A stretch of 64,000 nt of DNA from an uncultured Prevotellaceae bacterium (GCA_902776545.1 CACYQO010000003.1:62001-126000); one strand, 5' to 3'; shown: positions 42,821 through 52,378, counted from the first letter of the stretch. Numbers and translations: made by a program. Notes: generated by a model not told the origin, from the sequence alone.

Positions 42821-43726
42821 CTAAAGTGCAAAGTTAGGATATTTTTTCTTTAACGCCTCAACTTTTAACATAGTTTTATGCATAAAAGCCTTATATTCTT
42901 CCGATTCAGCATCGAAAGGCTTGTGATTGAGGGCCGCTTTCAAGGGAGCCCATTCCTGGATGAAAGCCTTCGCCTCGTTGCTCAAGTAGGTTTCAGAGAG
43001 CCGTTGCCAGATGTATTCCACGGCCTGATCCGAGGGGTGGAGCATGTCGGGTTTGTAGAAACGGTAGTCACGGAGTTCGTCGTTCACAATCTCATAGGCA
43101 GGAAAATAAGCCACAGATTGACACAGATTGACACGGATTTTCTCCACTGCGAGAAGAAGAGTGGCTTTGGAGAGTTGGGAGGCGTGGTAGCCGTATTTGC
43201 GGTAACGGATAGGACTGACGGTGAGGACGATGCGGACAGCAGGATTTTGCTCTCGCAAGAGGGTGATGGCCTGCTGCAGGTAGTCTGCACAAGCTTCGAC
43301 AGAAAGTTCTTCTTCCGTAAAGAGGGACTGGGGACGCTTCTCACAGTTGTCGACAATTTCGCCAGTTGATTTCAGACGATAGACGTGGTTAGTGCCAAGG
43401 GTGAGGAAAACGAGAGACGGAGGTACGGGGGTACGGGGGCACGGGGGCGCGAGATTAGTTTGCAAACCATTGAGTGCAGCGCGTGAAGTATCCTCGTGCC
43501 ACCGCGCCACCGCGCCACCGCACCCCCGAAACAATTTCTCTATCGTGTGGAGGATGGAAACGGGGTTGTACATGGTGCCAAAGGGGTTAACCACGACGGG
43601 AAAACCCTCTTCCTGAAAGCGGTGGCCTATCTCCGTGGCGAAACAGGAACCTACGAAGAGAAGCTCTTCACAAGGAGCAATCCGGAAACCCGGATCCGGG
43701 ATATCGACGATCGTTCTAAATTCCAC
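42821..43726 (-). CDS. GSCFA domain protein
   Basis: 301 residues; the family motif appears as FVGSCFATEIGHRFQEEGFPV near residue 25, followed by NPFGTMYNPVSI and LTLGTNHVY. ILTVSPIRY-like VLTVSPIRYRKYGYHAS and DMLHPSDQAVEYIWQRLSETY correspond to the SGNH-hydrolase-like core. GSCFA proteins are common in Bacteroidetes and occur near cell-envelope genes; biochemical function is not established. Residues about 67-104 are an insert made by a GTACGGGG-armed palindromic element (NLAPPCPRTPVPP) between the first two conserved blocks. Upstream lies Fkp; downstream, murF-alr after a 36-bp heptamer tract. Confidence 0.9.
   Translation of the reverse strand: MEFRTIVDIPDPGFRIAPCEELLFVGSCFATEIGHRFQEEGFPVVVNPFGTMYNPVSILHTIEKLFRGCGGAVARWHEDTSRAALNGLQTNLAPPCPRTPVPPSLVFLTLGTNHVYRLKSTGEIVDNCEKRPQSLFTEEELSVEACADYLQQAITLLREQNPAVRIVLTVSPIRYRKYGYHASQLSKATLLLAVEKIRVNLCQSVAYFPAYEIVNDELRDYRFYKPDMLHPSDQAVEYIWQRLSETYLSNEAKAFIQEWAPLKAALNHKPFDAESEEYKAFMHKTMLKVEALKKKYPNFAL
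43417..43528. repeat. GTACGGGG/CCACCGCG-armed element inside the GSCFA gene
   Basis: The left arm has GTACGGGG octamers, the right arm CGCGCCAC octamers (imperfect complement). The core starts GAGATTAG and ends AAGTATCCTC. Read in frame. Confidence 0.85.
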
Positions 43727-43730
43727 TTTA

Positions 43731-43766
43731 GGCTTTGAACTTTGAGCTTTGAACTTTATGATTACT
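43731..43766. repeat. TTTGAAC heptamer half-element with GATTAC
   Basis: Heptamers followed by TATGATTACT, between the GSCFA start and the fkp stop. Confidence 0.8.
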
Positions 43767-43768
43767 CC

Positions 43769-46468
43769 TTAACTATGAGAAATCTCCAAACCCGACGTAG
43801 AGAGGGAGAGGTCGACAAAACGGGCGTTCTTGTTCTGACGATGGTCGGACAGGATCTGTTTGATGCGGGCTGCTGCCTCAGGATCCTTGGCAATCATATA
43901 GAGGTAGCCACCACCGCCTGCGCCAGGGAGCTTATAGCCTAAACAGAGGTCGTCGATGAGAGTAGTCAGGGATGCCACGGCAGGAGGGTTCGTACCACTG
44001 TCGAGTGTCTGGTTCTGTTGCCAGGTCTTGCGCATCAGGAGGCCCATTCGTTGGAAGTCGTTCTGCTGGATGACCTCATACATCTCCATCGTGTGCTCCT
44101 TCATCTCCCGCAACAGACGCAGTTCGGCGTTATCGTTGAGGAACATCCGACGGACAATCTCTGCGAGGATCTGTTTCGCCGTGCGTGTGATACCTGTATA
44201 ATATAATAGGTGGCAGGGACGATACTCCGGCTGTGTCCACAAGTCGTTGGGCAACCAGCGCACCTGCGGGTTCTGAGCAAATCCCCGTCCTGTCTGTAAA
44301 AGTTTCACGCCACCCAGCACCCCACCGAACTGATCCTGCCAACCACCACCCGTGGTAAGCATCTGTTCGAGCATCAGCGTGCGATGGCCTATCTCGTTCT
44401 TGTCCCAGCCCAAGTCACAGAAGTCGTTGAGTGCGCCCAAGACGGTTGCAGCGAGGATACTGCTTGTTCCGAGACCACTGCCCGCAGGAATTGCCGAGAG
44501 CAGCGTCAGTTCGATGCCAGAGCCAAAAGCCTCGAGCTGGGCTTTTAGAGGAAAGGGGAAAGGGGAAAGAGGAAAGAGATTACTTTGAAGGGCAGACTCT
44601 GCAGTCGGAGTATTCTCTTTCCACTTTCCACTTTCCTCTTTCCACATTCTCCCGAAACCGGCGAGGACGAGGGCTGCCTTGGGGATGGAGAAGGGAGAGC
44701 CGACATGCATAAAGTCCATCAGCTGTTCGTTGGTCTCCACAACCTCTACGGCACCGAGGTCGATGCTACGAAGCACGATGCGGTAATCCTTGGAGGGTTT
44801 GACGTAGGCATGCAAGGGGGGCTGGCCATTCAGTTCGATGGCCAGATTGATGACATTGCCACCCTCCATAAGACAGTAGGGAGGGGTGTCGGTCCAGCCT
44901 CCGGCGATATCGATACGAACGGGAGAGCGGCCCCAGACGATTTGGTCGTCGAGAATTTGTTTTCGAGGAAGGAGGAAGGAGGAAGGAGGAAGGAGATTAC
45001 TCGAGATGATTCCATCGCGGAGGAGGGAGAAAGCGTGGGAGCTGTCGCCACGGAACATGGCATCGTGGATACGGGTCATGAGGGGAGCGTCGTCGGGGAG
45101 AGGGGGCGGCAGAGGGATGTTCTCCTTTTGGAACTCCGAAGCGGCATCAGCGAGGTCGAGCTGATAGAAGACACTGTGGCGCCAGTTGTTAGCCATGGCA
45201 CTCCAGTTTTGTTTACGGAAAGCCTTACGCTGAGCAAAGAGCCGACGCAGGTCTGCACGCTCTGCCAGTTCGTTGCTGTTCAGGGGTTCGTCGATGCGAT
45301 AACGACGGATCTCGTAACCAGAGTCCTTGGCAATAGGCGCCACATCTATACACTCGCCTGGTGCCAAAGTGATATCCCAATCGTTTTCTGGCACACCAGT
45401 GATGACATGGTCATGGGTGAGATGCCAGCGCTTGCCAATGTGGCTGTTCTCAATCCAGATGTTGCTATTTTCATCTGTAAGCGGAATCTCCATCACTGTA
45501 TTCTGCACGAAGATAGAGGGATGGGGCTTACGGTCGAGGTGCATGATCTCACGCTGGTCGTTCACGAGGTTCTGAAGCCTCAGTGTCGACGAGATCATTT
45601 CACGAGAGGTACCAAAATGATAGAACTCACCACCCGCCAAAGGAAGAATCGCGACCTTCAACTGTCGCAGTTCTTCATCGACCATCGTCGGGTCTGTGCC
45701 GAGGCAACAGCCAAACTCGGAATAGAGATCATAGGATTTTAGAAGTGAGAGGTGAGAGGTAAGAGGTGAGAGATTTGTTTGATCTACCGATGAGCGTTGC
45801 ATCATGAGGTGAACTGCTTTATCGGAGAGGAGCCAGACACCGATATCGGTGAGGTAGAAATGATCGTGCTGGAGGTCGGTGAGGGTCTGAACGGATGGCT
45901 TTTGGAGCATCTGCTTCAAGACGGAGGGAGTCTGACGGCTACTGACAAACACACCATGGTTCTTCGCCACAGAGGCATCGAGCCAGAGACCATAACAGAC
46001 AACATCAGCCTCAGGGATGGGCTGCAGGGGTTGTGTGGCACGGATGAGCACATCACCACTGACCACCATCGTATGGATATTATCGGGTGCCATCGCCATC
46101 ATCTTTTCGTATAATGGCAACTGCACACTCAGCAGGTTCTGCGAGAGTCGCTGTCCCCTCTCCCACCGGAACACAGGCAAAGGCATCAGTACCTTACCCG
46201 AGACCGCATAGCTGGGGAGGCGCTTACTTTGACCACCGGCATGAATCAGGATACGTTTTTCCTTGGCAAGCCACGCTTCAAACTCCTGACTCCCGACTCC
46301 TGACTCCTGACTCCTATAAGCCTCCTGCAAGAGCCAGGCTGTGCCACCGCCACTGCCGAGACGATGACCGATGGGGTCACAGGTGCAGAAGTATTCATCA
46401 CGGGAGAGGCCTGTTACCTCATGGAAAACCTCCACCAGATTCGGTGGCAAAGACAAGAGCTTTTTCAC
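43769..46468 (-). CDS. fkp: Bifunctional fucokinase / L-fucose-1-P guanylyltransferase
   Basis: 899 residues from GTG 46468, which gives MKKLLSLPPNLV, close to the known Bacteroides fragilis Fkp start; the frame further up only reads heptamer repeats. The N-terminal half is the GDP-fucose pyrophosphorylase (GSGGGTAWLL, HAGGQSKRLPSYAVSGKVLMP, PVFRWERGQ). The C-terminal half is a GHMP fucokinase (RIDIAGGWTDTPPY, AIPAGSGLGTSSILA, KLPGAGGGGYLY). It salvages free fucose to GDP-fucose for surface glycans. In-frame inserts from repeat arms occur at about residues 51-63, 230-243, 490-502 and 608-641 (for example NLFPLSPFPFPL), all between conserved motifs. Confidence 0.95.
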   Translation of the reverse strand: MKKLLSLPPNLVEVFHEVTGLSRDEYFCTCDPIGHRLGSGGGTAWLLQEAYRSQESGVGSQEFEAWLAKEKRILIHAGGQSKRLPSYAVSGKVLMPLPVFRWERGQRLSQNLLSVQLPLYEKMMAMAPDNIHTMVVSGDVLIRATQPLQPIPEADVVCYGLWLDASVAKNHGVFVSSRQTPSVLKQMLQKPSVQTLTDLQHDHFYLTDIGVWLLSDKAVHLMMQRSSVDQTNLSPLTSHLSLLKSYDLYSEFGCCLGTDPTMVDEELRQLKVAILPLAGGEFYHFGTSREMISSTLRLQNLVNDQREIMHLDRKPHPSIFVQNTVMEIPLTDENSNIWIENSHIGKRWHLTHDHVITGVPENDWDITLAPGECIDVAPIAKDSGYEIRRYRIDEPLNSNELAERADLRRLFAQRKAFRKQNWSAMANNWRHSVFYQLDLADAASEFQKENIPLPPPLPDDAPLMTRIHDAMFRGDSSHAFSLLRDGIISSNLLPPSSFLLPRKQILDDQIVWGRSPVRIDIAGGWTDTPPYCLMEGGNVINLAIELNGQPPLHAYVKPSKDYRIVLRSIDLGAVEVVETNEQLMDFMHVGSPFSIPKAALVLAGFGRMWKEESGKWKENTPTAESALQSNLFPLSPFPFPLKAQLEAFGSGIELTLLSAIPAGSGLGTSSILAATVLGALNDFCDLGWDKNEIGHRTLMLEQMLTTGGGWQDQFGGVLGGVKLLQTGRGFAQNPQVRWLPNDLWTQPEYRPCHLLYYTGITRTAKQILAEIVRRMFLNDNAELRLLREMKEHTMEMYEVIQQNDFQRMGLLMRKTWQQNQTLDSGTNPPAVASLTTLIDDLCLGYKLPGAGGGGYLYMIAKDPEAAARIKQILSDHRQNKNARFVDLSLSTSGLEISHS
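44548..44645. repeat. GGGAAAG-armed palindromic element inside fkp
   Basis: GGGAAAG-type arm, core GAGATTACTTTGAAGGGC...GGAGTATTCTC, then CTTTCCA heptamer arm. Complete element read in frame between the two enzyme halves' motifs. Confidence 0.88.
44964..45002. repeat. GGAGGAA heptamer half-element inside fkp
   Basis: Four GAAGGAG heptamers followed by GATTACT. No complementary arm. Confidence 0.8.
45741..45780. repeat. GTGAGAG heptamer half-element inside fkp
   Basis: Four GTGAGAG-type heptamers, then GATTTG (altered GATTAC). One arm only, read in frame. Confidence 0.75.
46281..46316. repeat. GTCAGGA heptamer array inside fkp
   Basis: About five CTCCTGA-type heptamers near the N-terminus, encoding SQESGVGSQE. 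The same unit as in trmH, the radical SAM gene and the S23 unit. Confidence 0.8.
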
Positions 46469-46519
46469 TTTGAACTTTGAGCGTTGAACTTTGAACTTTG
46501 AACTTTGAACTGTATGATT
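46464..46519. repeat. TTTGAAC heptamer half-element with GATTAC
   Basis: Six TTTGAAC-type units followed by TATGATTAC, between the YfhO-family stop and the fkp start. It covers the spurious N-terminal extension of the fkp frame. Confidence 0.85.
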
Positions 46520-49070
46520 ACATTTTACGGCGGCGATATTCCATATAGCCAGCTCCAAGCAGGATCAGGAGCAAGGCAACGTATGCCACATAAGCCACAG
46601 TCTCGGTGGTGTTCACGGACTTCGGGAAGAAGGAGAGCACCACCTCATGACGGCCGGGCTTCACATTCATCGCACGGAGCACATAGTCCACACGACCCAG
46701 TTCGGCAGGCTCTCCGTCGATGGTTGCCGTCCATCCGGGATAGTAGATCTCAGAGAACACGAGCACACCACCCTTACCAGAGTTCACGTCGTAAGTCAGA
46801 CGATTGGGTTCATAGGCAGTGATCGTGACCACACTGGCGGTATCCTGTTCGACAGCCTCACCCAACTGTGCCTTGAACTTCGCATCGGCCACAGCCTGAT
46901 GGCGCAGGTTGATATGTCCTAAAGCATCTATCTCCTGATTGGCATTGTCCACATAGCTGAGCTGGTCTACAAACCAGGCATTGCCATAGACATACGGATT
47001 CTGGATAGGTACAGTCTGTCCGCCCTCCAAGGGGAAGATGAAGTATTTCGCATTGAGCATGTTCAATACGGGGAAGATACTGTCGCCATTCACCCGAGTC
47101 ATATCACCGCCTGCCTCAGAGACAGCCTTGAACAGTCGTTGCATCTCGGGGGAGATATGACGCTCCACGAGTTCCTGATAACGACGCAGTTTGGCAGCAT
47201 GATAACCACCGATGCTCTTATGATAGTAGCTGGTTTCGTTCTCGTTGAAGGTGTTCGAGGCGAGGTTCAGTACCCGGTAGTCGAGACTCTGGTCACGCAG
47301 GATCAGCTCATCCGTCTGTGTCTTCTGCTGCGGTGCCTCACGCTCCGACTTCGGCACGAACATCTCGTCGTTCAGATAACGCTTGTTCACGATCCACAGG
47401 TCGAAGAGACAGAGCACGAGGATGCCTGCGACGGCATAGGTCTGTTTCAGTTTGCCGTAGTAGAAGAACAGCAGGATGCCCGTACCCATCAGAATTACCC
47501 AGAACGACCGCAGACAGTCGCTGGTGAACATCGCCTGACGCATCTCCGTCAGGTTCGCCATCAACGGTCCCACATGTTCTGCCGGCAGACTCTTCAAGGC
47601 GCTCATCTCACTGGTCGAAATGAAACTGTCGAAGAACATCGTGGGGAAGAGTGCCATCAGCAGACAGATGCCGCCAGTGAGAGCGAAGCTGATATATAGG
47701 TATTTGTTTACAGTTGACGGTTTACAGTTTACAGTTGATTTGCTAGCATGCCCTTCTGAAACAGCATGGTAATCATCTGTAAACCGTAAACTGTAAACCG
47801 TAAACAATTCCCGTAACGCCAGCATGGCGAGGAGGGGAATGGTGAACTCGGCAATGACCAGAATCGAGGCAACGGTTCGGAACTTCGCATACATCGGCAT
47901 ATAGTCGATGAAGAAGTCCGTCAGACCCATGAAGTTCTTACCCCACGAGAGCATGATGGAGAGGATCGTCGCAGCCAGCAAAGCCCACTTCACCGGTCCC
48001 TTCACGATAAACAGGCCGAGAATGAAAAGCATCATCACAAAGGCACCCACATACACAGGACCTGACGTACCGGGCTGTTCACCCCAGTACTGACCGATCT
48101 GCTGATAGATACTCGTATAATTGGGATCGGCCTTGGCCATCGCTGTCTCGTTCGCACTCAGCGGCACAGACGCACCGCCCTTCGTATTCGGGATCAGCAA
48201 CGTCCATGTCTCACCGATGCCATAGCTCCACTGGGTGATATAGTCTCGTTCCAGACCACTGTTCGTCTGGTTCCCGCTGTTTTTCTTCACCAGTTCGCTC
48301 TTGCCACGCATCGTCTCCTGGCTGTACTGCCAGGTGTGATAGAGGTTGGAGAGGTTGATACACACACCGATGACACCACCCAACACACAGACTGCCGTTG
48401 CCTTCGCAAAACGTTCGAGTTCATGTTTGCGGATGGCATCCACCAGCCAGGCGATGATGAGGAAGAAGATGATGAACAGATAATAATAGGTCATCTGCAC
48501 ATGGTTTGCATTGATCTCAAGTGCCGTGAAGACAGCCGTCAACAACAGTCCCCAGAGGTATTTCCCACGATAGGCCAGCACCAGTCCTGCTATCATCGGT
48601 GGCAGATAAGCCAGTGCCCACACCTTCCAGATGTGTCCTGCGGCAATAATAATAAGGAAATAGGTGGAGAAGGCCCAGAGGATCGAGCCTAAGGCTGCCA
48701 GATGCTGACGGAAGTCGAAGGCACGGAGCAGGATATAGAAGCCCAGGAGATAGGCAAACACATACCATACGTTCTCCGGCAACCATAGGTGATATACATC
48801 GGCTGCCTTCGCCAGCAGGTTGGTGGAGCCGTACGACGGTGCCATCTGGTACGTCGGCATGCCACAGAACAGGGCATTTGTCCAACGGGTACGTTCTCCC
48901 GTACGTTCCAGATACTCGATTCCCTCCTGTCCTGCCCCACGACCTGCGGAGGCATCATGCCGGTAGAGGATGCGTCCCTCGATGTCGGCAGGGAAGAAAT
49001 AGGCGAATGCCAACACGGCAAACAACAGCACTGCCAAGCACTTCTTTATTGAAGATTGAAGATTGAACAT
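46518..49070 (-). CDS. YfhO family multi-spanning membrane protein
   Basis: 850 residues: about 12 membrane helices in the first 530 residues, a large extracytoplasmic C-terminal domain (about 545-820), and a final helix before a basic tail (YMEYRRRKM). YFFPADIEGR, FCGMPTYQMAPSYGS, FSTYFLIIIAAGHIWKVWALAYLP and GGASVPLSANE fit the YfhO family, GT-C-like proteins linked to glycosylation of envelope polymers (family knowledge; substrate unknown). Residues about 422-456 are an in-frame insert from a GTTTACA element (TVNCKPSTVNK). The first residues (MFNLQSS) are encoded by TTGAAGA heptamers. Upstream is a TAACTTTG promoter box. Confidence 0.87.
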   Translation of the reverse strand: MFNLQSSIKKCLAVLLFAVLAFAYFFPADIEGRILYRHDASAGRGAGQEGIEYLERTGERTRWTNALFCGMPTYQMAPSYGSTNLLAKAADVYHLWLPENVWYVFAYLLGFYILLRAFDFRQHLAALGSILWAFSTYFLIIIAAGHIWKVWALAYLPPMIAGLVLAYRGKYLWGLLLTAVFTALEINANHVQMTYYYLFIIFFLIIAWLVDAIRKHELERFAKATAVCVLGGVIGVCINLSNLYHTWQYSQETMRGKSELVKKNSGNQTNSGLERDYITQWSYGIGETWTLLIPNTKGGASVPLSANETAMAKADPNYTSIYQQIGQYWGEQPGTSGPVYVGAFVMMLFILGLFIVKGPVKWALLAATILSIMLSWGKNFMGLTDFFIDYMPMYAKFRTVASILVIAEFTIPLLAMLALRELFTVYSLRFTDDYHAVSEGHASKSTVNCKPSTVNKYLYISFALTGGICLLMALFPTMFFDSFISTSEMSALKSLPAEHVGPLMANLTEMRQAMFTSDCLRSFWVILMGTGILLFFYYGKLKQTYAVAGILVLCLFDLWIVNKRYLNDEMFVPKSEREAPQQKTQTDELILRDQSLDYRVLNLASNTFNENETSYYHKSIGGYHAAKLRRYQELVERHISPEMQRLFKAVSEAGGDMTRVNGDSIFPVLNMLNAKYFIFPLEGGQTVPIQNPYVYGNAWFVDQLSYVDNANQEIDALGHINLRHQAVADAKFKAQLGEAVEQDTASVVTITAYEPNRLTYDVNSGKGGVLVFSEIYYPGWTATIDGEPAELGRVDYVLRAMNVKPGRHEVVLSFFPKSVNTTETVAYVAYVALLLILLGAGYMEYRRRKM
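47705..47806. repeat. GTTTACA-armed palindromic element inside the YfhO gene
   Basis: Heptamer arms ACAGTTT / AAACTGT enclose a core TTGATTTGC...ATGGTAATCATCT. The complement of the core reads GATGATTAC..AGAAGGGCATGC, aligned with the elements at 34251 and 57028. Confidence 0.88.
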
Positions 49071-49078
49071 TGAACAAT
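49048..49078. repeat. TTGAAGA heptamer repeat at the YfhO start codon
   Basis: Four TTGAAGA-type units overlap the first codons of the YfhO-family gene. Confidence 0.75.
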
Positions 49079-49096
49079 AATTTTAATTTCTGCGTG

Positions 49097-49104
49097 CAAA
49101 GTTA
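49097..49104 (-). promoter_or_regulatory. Predicted promoter box, YfhO-family gene
   Basis: TAACTTTG on the minus strand, 26 bp before the start codon. Confidence 0.5.
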
Positions 49105-49116
49105 CTATATTTTTTC

Positions 49117-49189
49117 AACACAGAGACACAGAGACACAGAGAAAATAATAAAAAATACAAAAAACTCCGTATCTCTGTGTCTCTGTGTT
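49117..49189. repeat. ACACAGAG-armed palindromic element between divergent promoters
   Basis: Three ACACAGAG octamers and the complementary CTCTGTGT arm enclose about 31 AT-rich nt. Same arms as 37000-37078. It lies between the YfhO and TrmH promoter boxes. Confidence 0.87.
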
Positions 49190-49200
49190 TCAATTTTATA

Positions 49201-49208
49201 TATCTTTG
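49201..49208 (+). promoter_or_regulatory. Predicted promoter box, TrmH-family gene
   Basis: TATCTTTG ends 10 bp before ATG 49219, so the mRNA would be almost leaderless. Confidence 0.6.
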
Positions 49209-49218
49209 CAGTCGAAAT

Positions 49219-50064
<846 letters not shown>

Positions 50065-50082
50065 AAAGGTAAAAAGGTAAAT

Positions 50083-50712
50083 ATGAAAATAGGAATGATT
50101 GTAGCGATGGATAAGGAACTGAAGCAGCTCCGTCCATTATTCTCAGAAGACAAAGTGATTCTGCAAAAGAGCGGCATAGCCACTGTCAATGCTGCCATAC
50201 AGGCCGTAGAGATGATCCGCCAGTACAAGCCGGACTGCATCATCTCCAGCGGATGTGCAGGAGGCAATGGTGATGACATCAACCTGCAGGATGTGGTGGT
50301 AAGTTCTGAACTCACTTACCATGACGTGTATTGCGGCAAGGCCATCGACGAAACAACGGTGTTTGGACAAGTGCAGGGTCTGCCCGTCCGCTATCAAGCC
50401 GATCCTTATCTGTTGGAGAAAGCCAAGCTGACAGGTGCGAAACCCGGACTGATCGTCACCGGCGACTGGTTTGTGGATTCGAAGGAGAAGATGCGCGAGA
50501 TTGTAGGACACTTCCCGGAAGCGAAGGCCGTCGACATGGAGTCGTGCGCTATCGCGCAGGTGTGTTATCTATATAAGGTGCCGTTCATCTCCTTCCGTCT
50601 CATCAGTGACATTCCCTTACGCGACACAGATGCCTCACAATACCACAATTTCTGGGACACAGTCGCTGAGAAATCCTTCCAGGTCACCAAGACTTTCATC
50701 GAAAGCCTTTAA
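50083..50712 (+). CDS. mtnN: 5'-methylthioadenosine/S-adenosylhomocysteine nucleosidase
   Basis: 209 residues, slightly shorter than E. coli Pfs (232). The start MKIGMIVAMDKELKQL, SGIATVNAAIQA, ISSGCAGGNGDDINLQDVVVSSELTYHDV, the catalytic region AKAVDMESCAIAQVCY and RLISDIP fit the nucleoside phosphorylase-like family. It hydrolyses SAH to adenine and S-ribosylhomocysteine, the LuxS substrate; luxS lies next to it on the other strand with the two stop codons overlapping by 4 bp. Cotranscription with the TrmH gene is likely (18-bp gap). Confidence 0.9.
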   Translation: MKIGMIVAMDKELKQLRPLFSEDKVILQKSGIATVNAAIQAVEMIRQYKPDCIISSGCAGGNGDDINLQDVVVSSELTYHDVYCGKAIDETTVFGQVQGLPVRYQADPYLLEKAKLTGAKPGLIVTGDWFVDSKEKMREIVGHFPEAKAVDMESCAIAQVCYLYKVPFISFRLISDIPLRDTDASQYHNFWDTVAEKSFQVTKTFIESL

Positions 50713-51203
50713 GCATCGGCAAACTGCCGTCCGTCGCTCAACGTGATCTGGAGTTTCTTGTACTCAGAGTGGAAGTCATTCTTCAGACGATCCAGATAGC
50801 GCCGACACTCCCAATGACACATCGGCAGGTCGTGTAACAGGTAGTTGCCACACGTCTCAGGCGTTGTGGCAGGTACCTCTTTCTGAGTGAGGATCCACTC
50901 CAGACACTCGATGGTCAGCTGGCGCATATCTTCCACAGAATACGTGCCCGTCATGATGATGTACATGCCCGTCAGACACCCCATCGGCCCGACATACACC
51001 ACATCGTCCTTCGCTTGTGAGTTACGAAACCAGGTAGCCATCAGGTGTTCAATACTATGGATGGCGGCAGGTGCCACGGCCGGTTCCTTGTTAGGTTCCG
51101 TGATTCGAAGGTCAAACGTCGTGAAGCCCTTATCCTCACGCGACACATAGATACCCGGCTTCAGACGGGTATGGTCGATGGTAAAACTCTGAATAACTTC
51201 CAT
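50709..51203 (-). CDS. luxS: S-ribosylhomocysteine lyase (AI-2 synthesis)
   Basis: 164 residues, normal LuxS length. Metal and catalytic residues are visible: HSIEH (His49, His53) and PETCGNY with the zinc-binding Cys; also AIHSIEHLMATW and GPMGCLTGMY with the catalytic Cys. It splits S-ribosylhomocysteine into homocysteine and DPD, the AI-2 precursor. It is convergent with mtnN, which makes its substrate, and they overlap tail-to-tail. It follows the AraC-type regulator gene by 23 bp on the same strand, so the regulator and luxS may share a transcript. Confidence 0.97.
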   Translation of the reverse strand: MEVIQSFTIDHTRLKPGIYVSREDKGFTTFDLRITEPNKEPAVAPAAIHSIEHLMATWFRNSQAKDDVVYVGPMGCLTGMYIIMTGTYSVEDMRQLTIECLEWILTQKEVPATTPETCGNYLLHDLPMCHWECRRYLDRLKNDFHSEYKKLQITLSDGRQFADA

Positions 51204-51226
51204 ATCTTCTTATTAGTCTTTGTTGC

Positions 51227-52339
51227 TTATTGATGGATGTTCATGTAGTCGGCAGGTGTCATACCCGTCTTCTCCTTGAATTTCTTCTGGAAATAAGTAC
51301 GGTCGCTGAAGCCACAGTGCTCGGCGACGCTCTCGTTGCTCCAGTCTGGATGGGACTTGATGACCCGCTTCGCTTCCTCGATACGCAGAGACGTCATCCA
51401 CTCACTGTACTTACAGTTCTGCTGTCTGAGCCAACCCGACAACTGATATTGCGGGACACCGATCTCCGAGGCCACACTGGGCATATTCATGCCGCTCTTC
51501 AGATAACCGCCACACTCAATCCATTTTTCCACGGCATGCTCTATCCGCTGGTCGGTTTCTGAGTCGTCGGGCTGTCTGTCTTTCATCTCCGCAGCCACCT
51601 CCTCCTCTTTCCTCGCATTCTGATCGGCTTCCATCACACGACTGGCAGACGAACTGACCACATAGAGACCGAAACTGTCGACGAAGTAGAAGAAGCCACA
51701 GAGGGTAAACAATCCATAGAGTGCGAGGGGTAAGCCATTGGAGAGAATCACAATAGGGGCGAAGAGTGCCATCAATGTCAGAAGGATGAAGCTCAACCTC
51801 ATCCATCTCAGCATACCATAGGCATCGCGGTCGAAATAGCTGTCCAGGGCACGATGCAGTTGTTGCATCTCATACATGTGACGTATGAAATAGTACAGTT
51901 GCAGACCTGCAAAGAACAAGGTTGACCCGATCTGTGGCCATGACACCTGCACCTCTTTCGCCATCAGCGGATGACCGTCTGTCGACAAACCGATATACAA
52001 CAATGCCAGAGCAGGAATCCACGCGAAGAGGCCAATCCATCGGTCGAGCCACGTCACATGCCATTCCCGCAAAAGATACATGATCGCCAACGACATCATC
52101 GCCGAACAGGGAATGAAGCACGCCACGTTCAGCGCTACAGCCTGGGCGACATGCCCCGTCGTGCGCAGACCCAGCACCATCTGCGCCAGGAACTGCAGGC
52201 CGAGCAAACCCGTACAGCCAACCATCAGCCACCGTGCATGGTTCAATGTTTTCCTGCCCACTGACCTGACGGAAAGCGACATCAACTTCACGGTGAGAAG
52301 CACCATGAGCAGGAACCCTGTAAACTGCATTTGTGACAT
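51227..52339 (-). CDS. Membrane-bound AraC-family transcriptional regulator
   Basis: 370 residues from ATG 52339, chosen because the TATCTTTG promoter box lies at 52355-52348. The N-terminal half has about 6-7 membrane helices (FTGFLLMVLLTVKLMSLSV through SFILLTLMALFAPIVIL). After a charged linker a C-terminal AraC HTH domain (about 265-370) follows: MPSVASEIGVPQYQLSGWLRQ and NESVAEHCGFSDRTYFQKKFKEKTGMTPADYM. Such proteins may sense an envelope or external signal and act on DNA from the membrane. TTCACAC repeats upstream of its own promoter could be its sites. It ends 23 bp before luxS. Confidence 0.88.
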   Translation of the reverse strand: MSQMQFTGFLLMVLLTVKLMSLSVRSVGRKTLNHARWLMVGCTGLLGLQFLAQMVLGLRTTGHVAQAVALNVACFIPCSAMMSLAIMYLLREWHVTWLDRWIGLFAWIPALALLYIGLSTDGHPLMAKEVQVSWPQIGSTLFFAGLQLYYFIRHMYEMQQLHRALDSYFDRDAYGMLRWMRLSFILLTLMALFAPIVILSNGLPLALYGLFTLCGFFYFVDSFGLYVVSSSASRVMEADQNARKEEEVAAEMKDRQPDDSETDQRIEHAVEKWIECGGYLKSGMNMPSVASEIGVPQYQLSGWLRQQNCKYSEWMTSLRIEEAKRVIKSHPDWSNESVAEHCGFSDRTYFQKKFKEKTGMTPADYMNIHQ

Positions 52340-52347
52340 AACCGGTG

Positions 52348-52378
52348 CAAAGATACAAGAAAAAACTGAAATAACAAG
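52348..52378 (-). promoter_or_regulatory. Predicted promoter of the AraC-type regulator
   Basis: On the minus strand CTTG, 19 bp, TATCTTTG. The box ends 8 bp before ATG 52339, so the transcript would be nearly leaderless. Confidence 0.6.

Noticed and set aside
46469..46558. Longer Fkp N-terminus to 46558
   Set aside because: The extra residues are just translated TTTGAAC heptamers; GTG 46468 gives the N-terminus known from B. fragilis Fkp.
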